A DNA stretch of 64,000 nucleotides from Streptococcus sp. 'caviae' (GTDB lineage: Bacteria; Bacillota; Bacilli; Lactobacillales; Streptococcaceae), in assembly GCF_001937065.1 (NCBI RefSeq), contig NZ_MOWR01000005.1, positions 62,001-126,000 on the forward strand, in the 5' to 3' direction. The translations under genes were made by a program, and so were the position numbers. Of this stretch, positions 39,148 to 47,519 are shown piece after piece. A model generated the notes under the pieces. The model did not search any database. It had not been told where the DNA came from and saw only the letters and a list, made by a program, of their open reading frames with translations. Positions within the stretch are counted from its first letter, which is position 1. Each line of letters opens with the position of its first letter.

Positions 39148-41478
39148 ATGAATACAAAGATTTTAACGGCCTTAGAATTTGATAAGGTTAAAAAACAATT
39201 TGCCGGTTTTTTGCAGACCGAGCAGGGGCAAAAAGAGCTGGACAGTCTGCTGCCCATGGCTGATAAGACTAAAATCGAGCGTTCTTTTGAAGAAGTGGCA
39301 GATATTGAGCAGATTTATCAAGAGTACGGCTCCTTTGGCTTGGGCCACAGTCAGGATATTTCTGAGAGCCTGCGCCGTCTGGAATTAGGAGCTGATCTCA
39401 ATATTCAGGAACTGCTTGCACTCAAGCGGATTCTGCAGCTGTCAGCCGAAATGAATGACTTTTACGATAATTTGGAGAACGTTTCATTAAGAGCTTTGGA
39501 CGGTCTGTTTGAAAAGATTGAGAGCTTTCCCGATTTGCAGGGAAGCCTGCAGGCGATTAATGACAGCGGCTTTATTGAAGATTTTGCCAGCCCGGAATTA
39601 AGTCAGATCCGTCACAAGATTCAGCAAAATGAACAGCAGATTCGCCAGATTCTTCAGGAAATGCTAAAAAAGCAGGGAGACTTGCTGGCTGAAAATCTGA
39701 TTGCCAGCCGCAGCGGCCGCAGTGTTTTGCCTGTCAAAAATACCTATCGCCACCGGATTGCAGGTGTCGTTCACGATATTTCCGCCTCTGGAAGTACTGT
39801 CTATATTGAACCCAGAGCTGTTGTCAACCTCAATGAGGACATGACACAGGCGCGTGCTGATGAGCGCCATGAAGTGATGCGTATTTTGCAGGCCTTGTCT
39901 GACAGGCTGCGCCCTGAGACCGCCTCTATCAGAAACAATGCTTGGCTGCTGGGGCATCTCGATGTTGCCCGTGCCAAGTATCTTTATATGAGAGAGTATC
40001 AAGCGTCCATTCCCAGCTTGACAGCAGATAAAACCATTCAGCTGCTGGGCGTCCGGCATCCTCTCTTGACTCATCCGGTCGCGAATGATCTGCATTTTGG
40101 CACGGATACAACTGCCATCTTAATTACCGGTCCCAATACAGGCGGTAAGACGATTATGCTGAAGACACTGGGAATAACTCAGCTGATGGCCCAGTCAGGC
40201 CTTCCCATTCTGGCTGACCAGGGGAGCAAAACTGCCATTTTCAAGGAAATATTTGCCGATATTGGTGATGAGCAGTCCATCGAACAAAGTCTGTCAACTT
40301 TTTCAAGTCACATGACACATATTGTTGATATCCTGCAGGCAGCTGATAAGGACAGTTTGGTTCTTTTTGATGAGCTTGGTGCCGGCACAGATCCGCAGGA
40401 AGGAGCAGCTCTGGCCATGAGTATATTGGAGCATTTGCGCCTGTCCAATATCAAGACCATGGTCACCACACACTATCCGGAACTTAAGGCTTATGGTATT
40501 GAGTCTGATTATGTGGAAAATGCCAGCATGGAATTTGACATGGTAACGCTAAGTCCTACCTATCATTTCATGCAGGGCGTTCCGGGACGTTCCAATGCCT
40601 TTGAAATAGCCCGCCGTCTGGGTCTTTCAGAAATCATTGTTTCAGAGGCTGAAAATCTGACCGATACGGATTCTGATGTCAATCGGATTATTGAGCGTTT
40701 GGAAAATCAGACAATTGAAAGTCGCAGACGCTTGGATAATATCCGTGAAGTTGAACAGGAAAATTTAAAATTCAACCGTGCGGTTAAAAAACTGTACAAT
40801 GAATTCTCACACGCCAGAGATAAGGAGTTGGATAAGGCAAGAGCCCAGGCTCAGGAAATTGTCGATAAGGCCTTGACAGAAAGCGACAGCATTCTCAAGA
40901 ATCTTCATGCAAAGTCGCAGCTCAAACCGCATGAAGTCATCGAAGCCAAAAGGCAGCTTAAGGCCTTAGCACCTGAAGCTGATCTTTCCAAAAATAAGGT
41001 TCTCAAAAAAGCTAAGAAAAAGCGAGCAGCCCGAGTGGGAGATGATATTATCGTCAGCAGCTACGGGCAGAGAGGAACCTTGGTCAAGCAGCTTAAGGAC
41101 GGCCGCTGGGAGGCTCAGGTTGGCCTAATCAAAATGACCCTGCAGGAAAGTGAATTTGATTTGGTAAAAAGAGACAGCGCAAAAAATTCGCCGAAAAAAC
41201 AAGTTCAGGTGGTCAAGAGAAGCTCTCAAAAAGCGCCCCGTGCCCGGCTTGATTTACGCGGCAAACGCTATGAAGAGGCTATGCAGGAGCTTGATGAATT
41301 CATTGATCAGGCCCTGCTCAATAATATGGCTCAGGTCGATATTATTCACGGAATTGGAACCGGTGTTATCCGAGAGGGCGTCACTAAGTATCTTCGGCGC
41401 AATAAAAATGTTAAAGAATTTGGCTATGCCCCTCAAAATGCAGGCGGTTCAGGAGCAACAATCGTGACGTTCAAATAG
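39148..41478 (+). CDS. mutS2: Endonuclease MutS2
   Basis: A 776-residue MutS2. It has the MutS core and clamp-like helices, Walker [18 protein letters not shown] near residue 325, Walker [18 protein letters not shown] near residue 405, a coiled coil around residues 510-620, and a C-terminal Smr nuclease domain starting [18 protein letters not shown] near residue 705 with the [13 protein letters not shown] core. It acts on recombination intermediates and collided ribosomes in relatives. No Shine-Dalgarno sequence. Confidence 0.96.
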   Translation: MNTKILTALEFDKVKKQFAGFLQTEQGQKELDSLLPMADKTKIERSFEEVADIEQIYQEYGSFGLGHSQDISESLRRLELGADLNIQELLALKRILQLSAEMNDFYDNLENVSLRALDGLFEKIESFPDLQGSLQAINDSGFIEDFASPELSQIRHKIQQNEQQIRQILQEMLKKQGDLLAENLIASRSGRSVLPVKNTYRHRIAGVVHDISASGSTVYIEPRAVVNLNEDMTQARADERHEVMRILQALSDRLRPETASIRNNAWLLGHLDVARAKYLYMREYQASIPSLTADKTIQLLGVRHPLLTHPVANDLHFGTDTTAILITGPNTGGKTIMLKTLGITQLMAQSGLPILADQGSKTAIFKEIFADIGDEQSIEQSLSTFSSHMTHIVDILQAADKDSLVLFDELGAGTDPQEGAALAMSILEHLRLSNIKTMVTTHYPELKAYGIESDYVENASMEFDMVTLSPTYHFMQGVPGRSNAFEIARRLGLSEIIVSEAENLTDTDSDVNRIIERLENQTIESRRRLDNIREVEQENLKFNRAVKKLYNEFSHARDKELDKARAQAQEIVDKALTESDSILKNLHAKSQLKPHEVIEAKRQLKALAPEADLSKNKVLKKAKKKRAARVGDDIIVSSYGQRGTLVKQLKDGRWEAQVGLIKMTLQESEFDLVKRDSAKNSPKKQVQVVKRSSQKAPRARLDLRGKRYEEAMQELDEFIDQALLNNMAQVDIIHGIGTGVIREGVTKYLRRNKNVKEFGYAPQNAGGSGATIVTFK

Positions 41479-41550
41479 CGTAGCAAATATTAGGCAAACA
41501 ACAGCTTTTAGTGTAGAATAGGCTTATAAAAACAATGGAGGAAAACGACT

Positions 41551-41865
41551 ATGACAAAAACAGTCACAGATACAACCTTTGAAGCAGAAACAAAAGACGG
41601 TCTTGTTCTTGTTGATTTCTGGGCAACTTGGTGCGGTCCCTGCCTCATGCAGGCACCAATCCTTGAACAGCTTTCAGAAGAACTGAGTGAAGATGAACTC
41701 AAAATTGTCAAAATTGATGTGGATGAAAACCCTAATACAGCGCAGCAATTTGGCATTATGAGCATCCCAACCCTGCTCTTCAAGAAAAATGGCGAAGTTG
41801 TGAAACAAGTAGCCGGTGTTCACACGAAAGATCAGCTTAAGGCTATTGTAGCCGAGCTTAGCTAA
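41551..41865 (+). CDS. trxA: Thioredoxin
   Basis: A 104-residue thioredoxin with the active site WCGPC near residue 31 and the cis-Pro loop [10 protein letters not shown] near residue 75. Reduces protein disulfides in the cytoplasm. TGGAGG precedes the ATG; a terminator follows. Confidence 0.96.
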   Translation: MTKTVTDTTFEAETKDGLVLVDFWATWCGPCLMQAPILEQLSEELSEDELKIVKIDVDENPNTAQQFGIMSIPTLLFKKNGEVVKQVAGVHTKDQLKAIVAELS

Positions 41866-41886
41866 TCGTTGTATTGTTATTAGATG

Positions 41887-41922
41887 ACCGAAGCTGAAAA
41901 TATTTGGCTTCGGTTTATTTTT
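41887..41922 (+). terminator. trxA terminator
   Basis: ACCGAAGC pairs with GCTTCGGT, followed by TTATTTTTTG. Confidence 0.85.
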
Positions 41923-41979
41923 TGTCCAGTCTTAAAGATTTGCTGCAGCAGATAATCTCTATTCGAGCTGATAACCGAT

Positions 41980-42020
41980 AAATGTACAAAAAAGGACCCT
42001 GAAATCAGGGCCTTTTTTAG
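41980..42020. terminator. Second, bidirectional terminator
   Basis: AAAAAAGGaCCCTGA pairs with TCAGGGcCTTTTTT with symmetric A and T runs. Since trxA already has a terminator, this one suggests that a separate transcription unit once ended here. Confidence 0.8.
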
Positions 42021-42029
42021 GAGATTTAT

Positions 42030-42192
42030 GAAAAAGAAAAGTTTTTAGGAATCCTATTGCTAGGATGACTATAGTATACGAACGATTCCTTAAGATAGGC
42101 TTAAAGAATTCTTTCAGAAAACTTAAAAATCAAAATTGATTTTGCTGAAGAAAAAATAGCTGACGCTGCCTTCTCAAATGAGGAATATTAGG
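42030..42192 (+). pseudogene. Remnant of a small exported protein
   Basis: GGAG and ATGAAAAAGAAAAGTTTT start a signal-peptide like frame (M-K-K-K-S-F) that stops at once; a +1 shift continues with G-I-L-L-L-G. Further on, a 28-codon open stretch ends K-I-D-F-A-E-E-K-I-A-D-A-A-F-S-N-E-E-Y at 42190. The pieces look like one frameshifted gene, but no family is recognised. Confidence 0.35.
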
Positions 42193-42251
42193 GGGTTCTG
42201 CTGAGATGATTCCATAAAAAGGAAAGAGAAAATTTTAAAGATTTCTGGATT

Positions 42252-43403
42252 TTAGAGGCCTGTTTTCAAATAGGCTTCTATCATTTTTTTCTGAGGTGCA
42301 GCCATGGGAAATTGTTCAAAATCTTGGGCAGAAACCCAGCTGAGCTCATGATCAGCAGAAAGACTGTCAGCAGTTGTAAAACCTTCTGTCAGCTCAATCT
42401 GCCATTTTTGATGGCTAAAGGTATGTTTGACAGGCTGAAAAACTTTATCTGACCAATCAACTGTCAGCTGATAATCTTCTGAAAAAAAGTGCTTTTGTGA
42501 CTGGGTTTCTAAAATAGCTGTCTCATCATTTTCAAAGAGATCCAGCTGCTGGCTGATAAAGTCCGTTTCCACAAGCGGAAAAGTCCAAAAACCTGCCAGT
42601 AAACGGCCCTTGTTATTTTTTTCAAGCAGAAAATCACCCTTTTGATTGCGAATAATAAAGGCTTGTATTTGTACGGGCCGCGGTTTTTTCTTAGGCAGTT
42701 TAATCGGATATTTGTCCATTGTCCCGTGGAGATAGGCAGCACTGAAAGAGCGAACGGGGCTTTCTTCCGGTCTTGGATTTTTGGCTGCCTCAATATCTGT
42801 TCCCAAGTCCATTAAGGCTTGATTAAAATCACCGGGCCGCTTGGGGTCAATAAGGATTTTTGTAATAGCCTGAAAAATTTTCCGATTTTTAGGGTCGCCA
42901 ATATCATAGTCAACTTCAAAAAGTCTGGCCATAACCCGCATGACATTGCCGTCAACCGCCGGTTCAGGCAAATCAAAAGCGATACTGGCAATGGCTCCGG
43001 CTGTGTAAGGGCCGATTCCTTTTAAGGCAGCAATATCTTCATAAGTATTGGGGAACTGCCCACCGTGTTTTTCCATAACCTGCTGGGCAGCTGTTTGCAT
43101 ATTGCGCACACGGGAGTAATAGCCTAAACCTTCCCAGGCCTTAAGCAATTGTTCTTCGGGTGCCTGTGCCAAATCCTGAATGCTCGGGAACCAGTCCAAA
43201 AAGCGTTCATAGTAGGGAATAACAGTTGCTACCTGAGTTTGCTGGAGCATGATTTCAGAGATCCAGATGCAGTAGGGGTCTTTTGTCCGGCGCCAGGGCA
43301 AATCACGCTTTTCCTGATCGTACCAAGCTAATAAGGTTTTTCGGAAGGAGGCAATCTTGTCGGCATCCCACATTTTTATACCGTAATCATTTAAATCTAG
43401 CAT
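42252..43403 (-). CDS. mutY: Adenine DNA glycosylase MutY, lacking the Fe-S cluster cysteines
   Basis: A 383-residue MutY that removes A opposite 8-oxoguanine. Catalytic Glu lies in WISEIMLQQTQVATVIPYYERF near residue 45, the helix-hairpin-helix is LKGIGPYTAGAIASIAF near residue 115, and the catalytic Asp is in AVDGNVMRVMARLF. The C-terminal NUDIX-like 8-oxoG recognition domain starts near residue 240. The usual C-x6-C-x2-C-x5-C loop reads IEAAKNPRPEESPVRSFS: all four Cys are replaced. No Shine-Dalgarno sequence; an extended -10 lies six bases before the ATG. Confidence 0.95.
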   Translation of the reverse strand: MLDLNDYGIKMWDADKIASFRKTLLAWYDQEKRDLPWRRTKDPYCIWISEIMLQQTQVATVIPYYERFLDWFPSIQDLAQAPEEQLLKAWEGLGYYSRVRNMQTAAQQVMEKHGGQFPNTYEDIAALKGIGPYTAGAIASIAFDLPEPAVDGNVMRVMARLFEVDYDIGDPKNRKIFQAITKILIDPKRPGDFNQALMDLGTDIEAAKNPRPEESPVRSFSAAYLHGTMDKYPIKLPKKKPRPVQIQAFIIRNQKGDFLLEKNNKGRLLAGFWTFPLVETDFISQQLDLFENDETAILETQSQKHFFSEDYQLTVDWSDKVFQPVKHTFSHQKWQIELTEGFTTADSLSADHELSWVSAQDFEQFPMAAPQKKMIEAYLKTGL

Positions 43404-43409
43404 AAGTCT

Positions 43410-43418
43410 ATTGTAGCA
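43410..43418 (-). promoter_or_regulatory. mutY extended -10, leaderless layout
   Basis: On the minus strand TGC plus TACAAT (43415-43410) ends six bases before the mutY ATG. Confidence 0.7.
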
Positions 43419-43465
43419 GATACTGATTTATTTTCCAAAAAAGCCATATTTTTAACAGTTTTATC

Positions 43466-43494
43466 TTGACAAATGTAAGCGGTTACGATACAAT
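43466..43494 (+). promoter_or_regulatory. Consensus promoter with cre-like spacer for the tiny-peptide unit
   Basis: TTGACA (43466-43471), 17-base spacer, TACAAT (43489-43494). The spacer holds TGTAAGCGGTTACG (43474-43487), a near-palindromic cre-like site, so CcpA probably controls it. Confidence 0.85.
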
Positions 43495-43542
43495 AAATTT
43501 AGAAATAAGATAAGAAATCATTAACGATAAGGGGGAATTCTT

Positions 43543-43584
43543 ATGGTAAGATTGAATATCGCACGGTATAAAAACGGAGATTAA
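43543..43584 (+). CDS. Tiny peptide 1 of the RYKNGD family
   Basis: A 13-codon frame (MVRLNIARYKNGD) with GGGGGA six bases before the ATG, about 40 bases after the predicted transcription start. It has no signal peptide and no leader cleavage motif. The last six residues equal those of peptide 2, with codons differing only at silent third positions (CGG/CGC, AAA/AAG, GGA/GGT, GAT/GAC). That pattern is what selection on the peptide itself would leave. I do not recognise the family. Confidence 0.7.
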   Translation: MVRLNIARYKNGD

Positions 43585-43631
43585 CTATTTCTATAAACCC
43601 TTAGTTTTTTGTTAAATAGGAGGTGGCGCTT

Positions 43632-43679
43632 ATGTTGATGCTTGATGTAGGTCGCTATAAGAACGGTGACAAAGAATAG
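43632..43679 (+). CDS. Tiny peptide 2 of the RYKNGD family
   Basis: A 15-codon frame (MLMLDVGRYKNGDKE) with GGAGGTGG five bases before the ATG at 43632; the ATG at 43638 is an alternative. It aligns with peptide 1 along its whole length (L-N-I-A against L-D-V-G, then RYKNGD). Arg-Tyr and Tyr-x-Asn are residue pairs that some radical SAM enzymes crosslink, but no such enzyme is in the window. Could also be a signalling peptide or a regulatory upstream frame. Confidence 0.7.
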   Translation: MLMLDVGRYKNGDKE

Positions 43680-43734
43680 ACGGTAGGCAGTAACTTTACA
43701 AATAATGTTTTATTGTAGATGTGATAAAAAAGCA

Positions 43735-44000
43735 AGAGGGCAATTGAAGATTATAATCAGGATATGAAGAATAAGTGACCAGAAACGATTGTATAGTAAA
43801 GAAGTTTTGGGTGGTGCTTATTTAAAATCCCTATAAGTAAAAAGCTCGCGAGTAATGCCCCTGCTTTGATAAAATAAGAATAAAGTTAAGGTCGACAATC
43901 TAGGTAGATAGTTAGGTTGGAGAGCTCAAAGACCTAGTAATTCTTAAATAGAATATTAAAGGAGGTCTACCATTTTAGAGATAAATCAGAAAGACTATGA
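43735..44000 (+). pseudogene. Decayed further copies of the tiny-peptide cassette
   Basis: Around 43743 ATTGAAGATTATAATCAGGA (partial text) and around 43972 ATTTTAGAGATAAATCAGAA align with each other after small gaps; the second reads L-E-I-N-Q-K-D-Y-E-N-S-E from an ATT codon after a perfect GGAGGT, ending at 44012. At 43811-43838 GGTGGTGCTTAT then CCCTATAAG echoes the ribosome site and RYK of peptide 2. They lack ATG starts or carry stops. At 44039-44060 an AGGAGAAG and ATG are followed by a stop after three codons. Confidence 0.45.
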
Positions 44001-44077
44001 AAATAGTGAATAACTCCTTGAAAATCAAAAAGTGCAAAGGAGAAGTCCAATGACACTTTAATTGTAAAAGCAGAAGG

Positions 44078-44114
44078 AACCCCGGCGATGAGCGTGTAAA
44101 TCGTCGGGGTTTAT
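44078..44114 (+). terminator. Terminator of the tiny-peptide unit
   Basis: AACCCCGGCGAT (44078-44089) pairs with ATCGTCGGGGTT (44100-44111), one G-U pair, followed by TT(A)T. It closes a transcript of about 600 bases that encodes nothing larger than the tiny peptides. Confidence 0.85.
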
Positions 44115-44213
44115 GTATGTACCCATTCTTACGGTAAATGAATTGCTTTTATTAAGTTCAGAGTCGTTGGTAAAATTATTCGTAAAATTTTGTTAATGAA
44201 GGAGATCAGTAAG

Positions 44214-44864
44214 ATGACAGACTTTGTAAATAATAATTTCGCTGACATTCTTTTAAATCGTCATTCTATACGTCATTTTGATCCTGCTGTCAAAATCAGC
44301 CGTGAGGAAATGATTCAGATGATTGACGAAACCCGTACAGCACCATCGGCCTGCAATCTGCAGCCCTGGCGCTTTCTTGTTATTGACAGTGAAGAAGGTA
44401 AGGAAAAACTGCGCACTTTCTTTATGCGCTTTAATACACCGCAGCTGGAAACTGCATCGGCTATTGTCATGATTTTTGGTGATACTGAAGCTTATAAATC
44501 TTACCGTGATTTGTGGAATAAGGCCTGCGATGACGGACAGATAAGCCCTGAAAAAAGAGACGAAGTTTTAAAAACTTTTCTGCCTTTATATGAAAATGCA
44601 AGTCGGGAAACACTCTTATTTGACGCCAAGACTAACAGTGCTTTGGCAGCTATGCAGTTTATGCTGATTGCACGGGCTCATGGCTATGAAACGAATGCTA
44701 TTCAAGGTTACGATTCCAGTGCAGCTGCTGAAGCTTTAGGATTAGATTCCGAGCGTTATGTGCCTTGCATGGCAATTGCTGTTGGTAAGCCTGATCCTGA
44801 CAAACAGTCGGAAGAATTTCATTCTCAGCGCTATCCGGCTGAACAAATCAGCGAGTTTCTTTAA
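44214..44864 (+). CDS. Nitroreductase family protein
   Basis: A 216-residue FMN-dependent nitroreductase-like protein. The N-terminal FMN-binding motif LLNRHSIRHFDPAVKIS is near residue 12, RTAPSACNLQPWRFLVID near residue 40, and the late segment VPCMAIAVGKPD matches the family. Substrate unknown. I start at ATG 44214 after AAGGAG; the upstream in-frame start at 44190 lacks a site. Confidence 0.9.
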   Translation: MTDFVNNNFADILLNRHSIRHFDPAVKISREEMIQMIDETRTAPSACNLQPWRFLVIDSEEGKEKLRTFFMRFNTPQLETASAIVMIFGDTEAYKSYRDLWNKACDDGQISPEKRDEVLKTFLPLYENASRETLLFDAKTNSALAAMQFMLIARAHGYETNAIQGYDSSAAAEALGLDSERYVPCMAIAVGKPDPDKQSEEFHSQRYPAEQISEFL

Positions 44865-44874
44865 AGAATAAAAA

Positions 44875-44902
44875 GGGGCTGGGACAGAGCTGTTTCAGCC
44901 CC
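44875..44902. terminator. Hairpin between nitroreductase and rpsF
   Basis: GGGGCTG (44875-44881) pairs with CAGCCCC (44896-44902). The A run lies on the 5' side, so as an intrinsic terminator it fits the minus strand better, where I see no gene. Confidence 0.5.
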
Positions 44903-45000
44903 TGACCTTGTGCTGCGATAATAGTATGGCACAGTAATGGGGAATACAAAATGGATTGAGCCTCTGCCGATTTTTGATATGCTTACTTTTAGAAAAGTCC

Positions 45001-45029
45001 TTGCATTTGTTCTATAATTTTTGTATAAT
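45001..45029 (+). promoter_or_regulatory. rpsF operon promoter
   Basis: TTGCAT (45001-45006), 17-base spacer, TATAAT (45024-45029); a second TATAAT lies at 45013-45018. Confidence 0.7.
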
Positions 45030-45050
45030 AATATTTCGTGAGTATCCCTC

Positions 45051-45090
45051 ACTTACTCATGGCAAAGACCATGGGTCATTAGTCCAAAAG
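45051..45090 (+). promoter_or_regulatory. Possible S6:S18 autoregulatory leader hairpin
   Basis: CATGG and CCATG form a short hairpin in the rpsF 5' leader, flanked by ACT/GGT. Many bacteria have an S6:S18-binding leader here; I cannot confirm the conserved bulge. Confidence 0.3.
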
Positions 45091-45102
45091 GAGGAAAAAT
45101 CA

Positions 45103-45393
45103 ATGGCAAAGTACGAAATTCTTTATATTATTCGTCCAAACATTGAAGAAGAAGCAAAAAATGCTTTGGTAGAACGCTTTGACGCTATCTTGGCCGACAA
45201 CGGTGCAACTGTTGTTGAATCAAAAGATTGGGAAAAACGCCGTCTTGCATACGAAATCCAAGATTTCCGTGAAGGACTCTACCATATTGTCAATGTTGAG
45301 GCTGAAGATGCCGTAGCTCTTGACGAGTTTGACCGTCTGTCAAAAATCAACGGTGATATTCTTCGTCACATGATCGTTAAACTTGACGCTTAA
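45103..45393 (+). CDS. rpsF: Ribosomal protein S6
   Basis: A 96-residue S6 of the 30S subunit, beginning [20 protein letters not shown] and containing [21 protein letters not shown] use ATG 45103 with GGAGG ten bases upstream; an upstream in-frame start at 44956 would overlap the promoter. First gene of rpsF-ssb-rpsR. Confidence 0.97.
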   Translation: MAKYEILYIIRPNIEEEAKNALVERFDAILADNGATVVESKDWEKRRLAYEIQDFREGLYHIVNVEAEDAVALDEFDRLSKINGDILRHMIVKLDA

Positions 45394-45413
45394 GAAGAAA
45401 GTTGTGGTAGTTT

Positions 45414-45905
45414 ATGATTAATAATGTAGTACTTGTTGGTCGCATGACTCGTGATGCTGAGCTTCGTTACACTCCAAGTAATCAAGCTGTTGCAACTTTC
45501 ACGCTTGCGGTTAACCGTAATTTTAAAAATCAAAATGGTGAACGTGAGGCTGACTTCATTAACATCGTGATTTGGCGCCAGCAGGCTGAAAACTTAGCCA
45601 ACTGGGCTAAAAAAGGCACTCTGCTTGGAATTACAGGCCGTATTCAAACCCGTAATTATGAAAATCAGCAGGGTCAGCGTGTTTATGTCACAGAGGTTGT
45701 TGCTGACAATTTCCAAATTTTGGAAAGCCGTGCTACACGTGAAGCTCAATCGGGCAGTTATAATGCCGGCGGCAATTTTGGCGGAAGTAATTTCTCTTCC
45801 CAGCAGGATGCTTCACAATCGCAAACACCAAACTTTGGCAGAGATGAAAGCCCATTTGGAAATTCAAATCCAATGGACATTTCAGATGACGATTTGCCTT
45901 TTTAA
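45414..45905 (+). CDS. ssb: Single-stranded DNA-binding protein
   Basis: A 163-residue SSB with an OB fold (residues 1-105: [48 protein letters not shown]), a Gly/Ser/Gln-rich linker and the acidic tip DISDDDLPF that recruits partner proteins. Co-transcribed with rpsF and rpsR. Confidence 0.97.
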   Translation: MINNVVLVGRMTRDAELRYTPSNQAVATFTLAVNRNFKNQNGEREADFINIVIWRQQAENLANWAKKGTLLGITGRIQTRNYENQQGQRVYVTEVVADNFQILESRATREAQSGSYNAGGNFGGSNFSSQQDASQSQTPNFGRDESPFGNSNPMDISDDDLPF

Positions 45906-46058
45906 GAGCAATTTCGGACAGAAAAAAGAAAACTGAATAAATTTGCTGAAAGCTTATAAAGGTCTGTTCACAAAATTAGGATGCTGAAGCAGTCTCTTAA
46001 TTTTTCATCGCTTTTTGAGGTGCAAATTTATATCTTAATCATATAAAGGAGAATACAC

Positions 46059-46298
46059 ATGGCTCAACAACGTCGTGGCGGATTTAAACGCCGTAAAAAA
46101 GTTGACTATATCGCAGCTAACAAGATTGAATATGTTGATTATAAAGATACTGAATTGCTTAGCCGTTTTGTTTCAGAGCGCGGAAAAATTCTTCCACGCC
46201 GCGTAACAGGTACTTCAGCTAAGAACCAACGCAAAGTAACAACAGCAATCAAACGTGCTCGTGTTATGGCACTGATGCCTTTCGTAAATGAAGACTAA
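46059..46298 (+). CDS. rpsR: Ribosomal protein S18
   Basis: A 79-residue basic S18 protein, [22 protein letters not shown] then [18 protein letters not shown]. It pairs with S6 on the 30S subunit. It follows ssb by 153 bases that contain no gene; AAAGGAG precedes the ATG. Confidence 0.97.
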   Translation: MAQQRRGGFKRRKKVDYIAANKIEYVDYKDTELLSRFVSERGKILPRRVTGTSAKNQRKVTTAIKRARVMALMPFVNED

Positions 46299-46299
46299 G

Positions 46300-46326
46300 A
46301 AAGAGCGGTTTCTACCGCTCTTTTTA
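46300..46326. terminator. Bidirectional terminator rpsR / hdrM-like
   Basis: AGAGCGGT (46302-46309) pairs perfectly with ACCGCTCT (46314-46321), followed by T5 on the + strand and preceded by A residues. Confidence 0.85.
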
Positions 46327-47028
46327 ATATTGAATATCAACTTCTCCTAAGGCGACTGTGCCTGTCAGGGCAACAGATATGAGGTCGCTATCGCTGCTGG
46401 TATCAGGGGTGCCTGAAAAAGAAATGGAAGCAAAGGGTGTACTTGTTTTATTAACGATACGCCAGTTGCTGGGGATACGGATATCCGTCTGACCAAAGGC
46501 AACATCCAGCCGAATCTCAGGGGAATCGGTCATGAATTGTGCCTGAGTAAAATCAATGGACTGCTCACCGAATTTAGTGTTGATGTAAACATTGGTCAGC
46601 TGTTTGGAGGTAACATAAGCAGTGTTTTCTGAAAAAAATGTTCTAAGATAAAGGTCGGTTTCATTGTCAATATAATTGGCGCTTTTTTCATTTTCACAAT
46701 GATGATGGGAAGTGCTTTTGCTCTTATAAGTATAGGAACTGCTAGGGGTGATCAGATTGTGCAGGACGATACCGATGAGAACAATGCCGGCAAAGAGCGG
46801 AGGAGTAGAGTAGGTGAAATGGAAGACGTCTTTCAGGTAAATGCTTAAGAAACCCAATCCGATAAAGAACAAAATCAAATTGCGGCTGCTCAGGCCAAAA
46901 AGGCCAAAGAGCAGAGCTAAAAGCAGCATGCCGTCGAGAATCAGGTGCAGGGAGGGAACGAAGGCGATAGCGATCAAATAAACGGCGAGCAGCAATAGCA
47001 GCAAATACCAAAAGTATCCTTTTTTCAT
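46324..47028 (-). CDS. LiaF-like membrane protein, probable HdrM
   Basis: A 234-residue protein with about four N-terminal membrane segments (YFWYLLLLLLAVYLIAIAFV; LILDGMLLLALLFGLFGL; ILFFIGLGFLSIYL; LFAGIVLIGIVLHNLI), a His/Ser-rich linker and a C-terminal LiaF-type beta domain (FGEQSIDFTQAQF, LDVAFGQTDIRIPSNWRI). It overlaps the LytTR gene upstream by four bases. In S. mutans the hdrRM operon lies in this same neighbourhood and HdrM restrains the LytTR regulator HdrR; I infer the same role here. Confidence 0.7.
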   Translation of the reverse strand: MKKGYFWYLLLLLLAVYLIAIAFVPSLHLILDGMLLLALLFGLFGLSSRNLILFFIGLGFLSIYLKDVFHFTYSTPPLFAGIVLIGIVLHNLITPSSSYTYKSKSTSHHHCENEKSANYIDNETDLYLRTFFSENTAYVTSKQLTNVYINTKFGEQSIDFTQAQFMTDSPEIRLDVAFGQTDIRIPSNWRIVNKTSTPFASISFSGTPDTSSDSDLISVALTGTVALGEVDIQY

Positions 47029-47426
47029 AGTAAGCTCCTTTTTTTCATGATTAATTCTTTGTAATATTTTCGAGAAACCCAGGTTGTTTTGGCTGAATTT
47101 CTAAAGCTGATTTTTGGAGTGGACGAAAAAGATTTATTGATGGCAGAAATCTCCAGACTGTTAGCGATTTGACTCTTGCCGATTTGCTGGAAATAATCGG
47201 GCAGCAGGTCCAGAAAATCACGCAGATTCAGCCGGCTTTGGTAGACCTTGTTTACCGTGTGCACATAGGTCTTGCGATTGTTGATTTCGATGAAAATAAT
47301 ATCGGCGATATTTAAAAAGAAAATTTCCTTTTCTGAAAAGACCTCAATGGATTGGTGTTTAGAGTTTAAGTGAATTTCCATAACACCGGGGGCTACCTTA
47401 TCATCAAAAATATATCTCGTCTCCAT
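47025..47426 (-). CDS. LytTR-type DNA-binding regulator, probable HdrR
   Basis: A 133-residue stand-alone LytTR domain protein without a receiver. Visible features: VFSEKEIFFLNIADIIFIEINNRKTYVHTVN, RLNLRDFLDLLPDYFQQIGKSQIANSLEI and the final SRKYYKELIMKK. LytTR proteins bind paired repeats such as those at the bacteriocin promoter in this window. The ATG has no ribosome site; an extended -10 lies six bases upstream. In LytTR regulatory systems the partner membrane protein inhibits the regulator. Confidence 0.75.
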   Translation of the reverse strand: METRYIFDDKVAPGVMEIHLNSKHQSIEVFSEKEIFFLNIADIIFIEINNRKTYVHTVNKVYQSRLNLRDFLDLLPDYFQQIGKSQIANSLEISAINKSFSSTPKISFRNSAKTTWVSRKYYKELIMKKRSLL

Positions 47427-47432
47427 ATATTA

Positions 47433-47441
47433 ACTATAGCA
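47433..47441 (-). promoter_or_regulatory. hdrR-like extended -10, leaderless layout
   Basis: On the minus strand TGC plus TATAGT (47438-47433) ends six bases before the ATG. Confidence 0.65.
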
Positions 47442-47454
47442 TAAAAAATTATAA

Positions 47455-47490
47455 AAATGACCGCTTTCTTTCCAAGTGGTCATTTTTTGT
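47455..47490 (-). terminator. Terminator of the DUF1129 gene
   Basis: ATGACC pairs with GGTCAT; on the minus strand a run of T follows. Confidence 0.65.
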
Positions 47491-47519
47491 GTCTAAGCTG
47501 TCGTATGTGCCGGTAAAAA

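Noticed and set aside
43704..43766. 20-codon frame from ATG 43704 in the tiny-peptide unit
   Set aside because: It has no ribosome site, does not resemble the RYKNGD peptides and overlaps a decayed copy in another frame.
44177..44184. TACGAATA on the minus strand, identical to the ComX (cin) box
   Set aside because: It points away from the nitroreductase gene and no minus-strand gene starts within the next several hundred bases, so in this A+T-rich gap it is probably a chance match.
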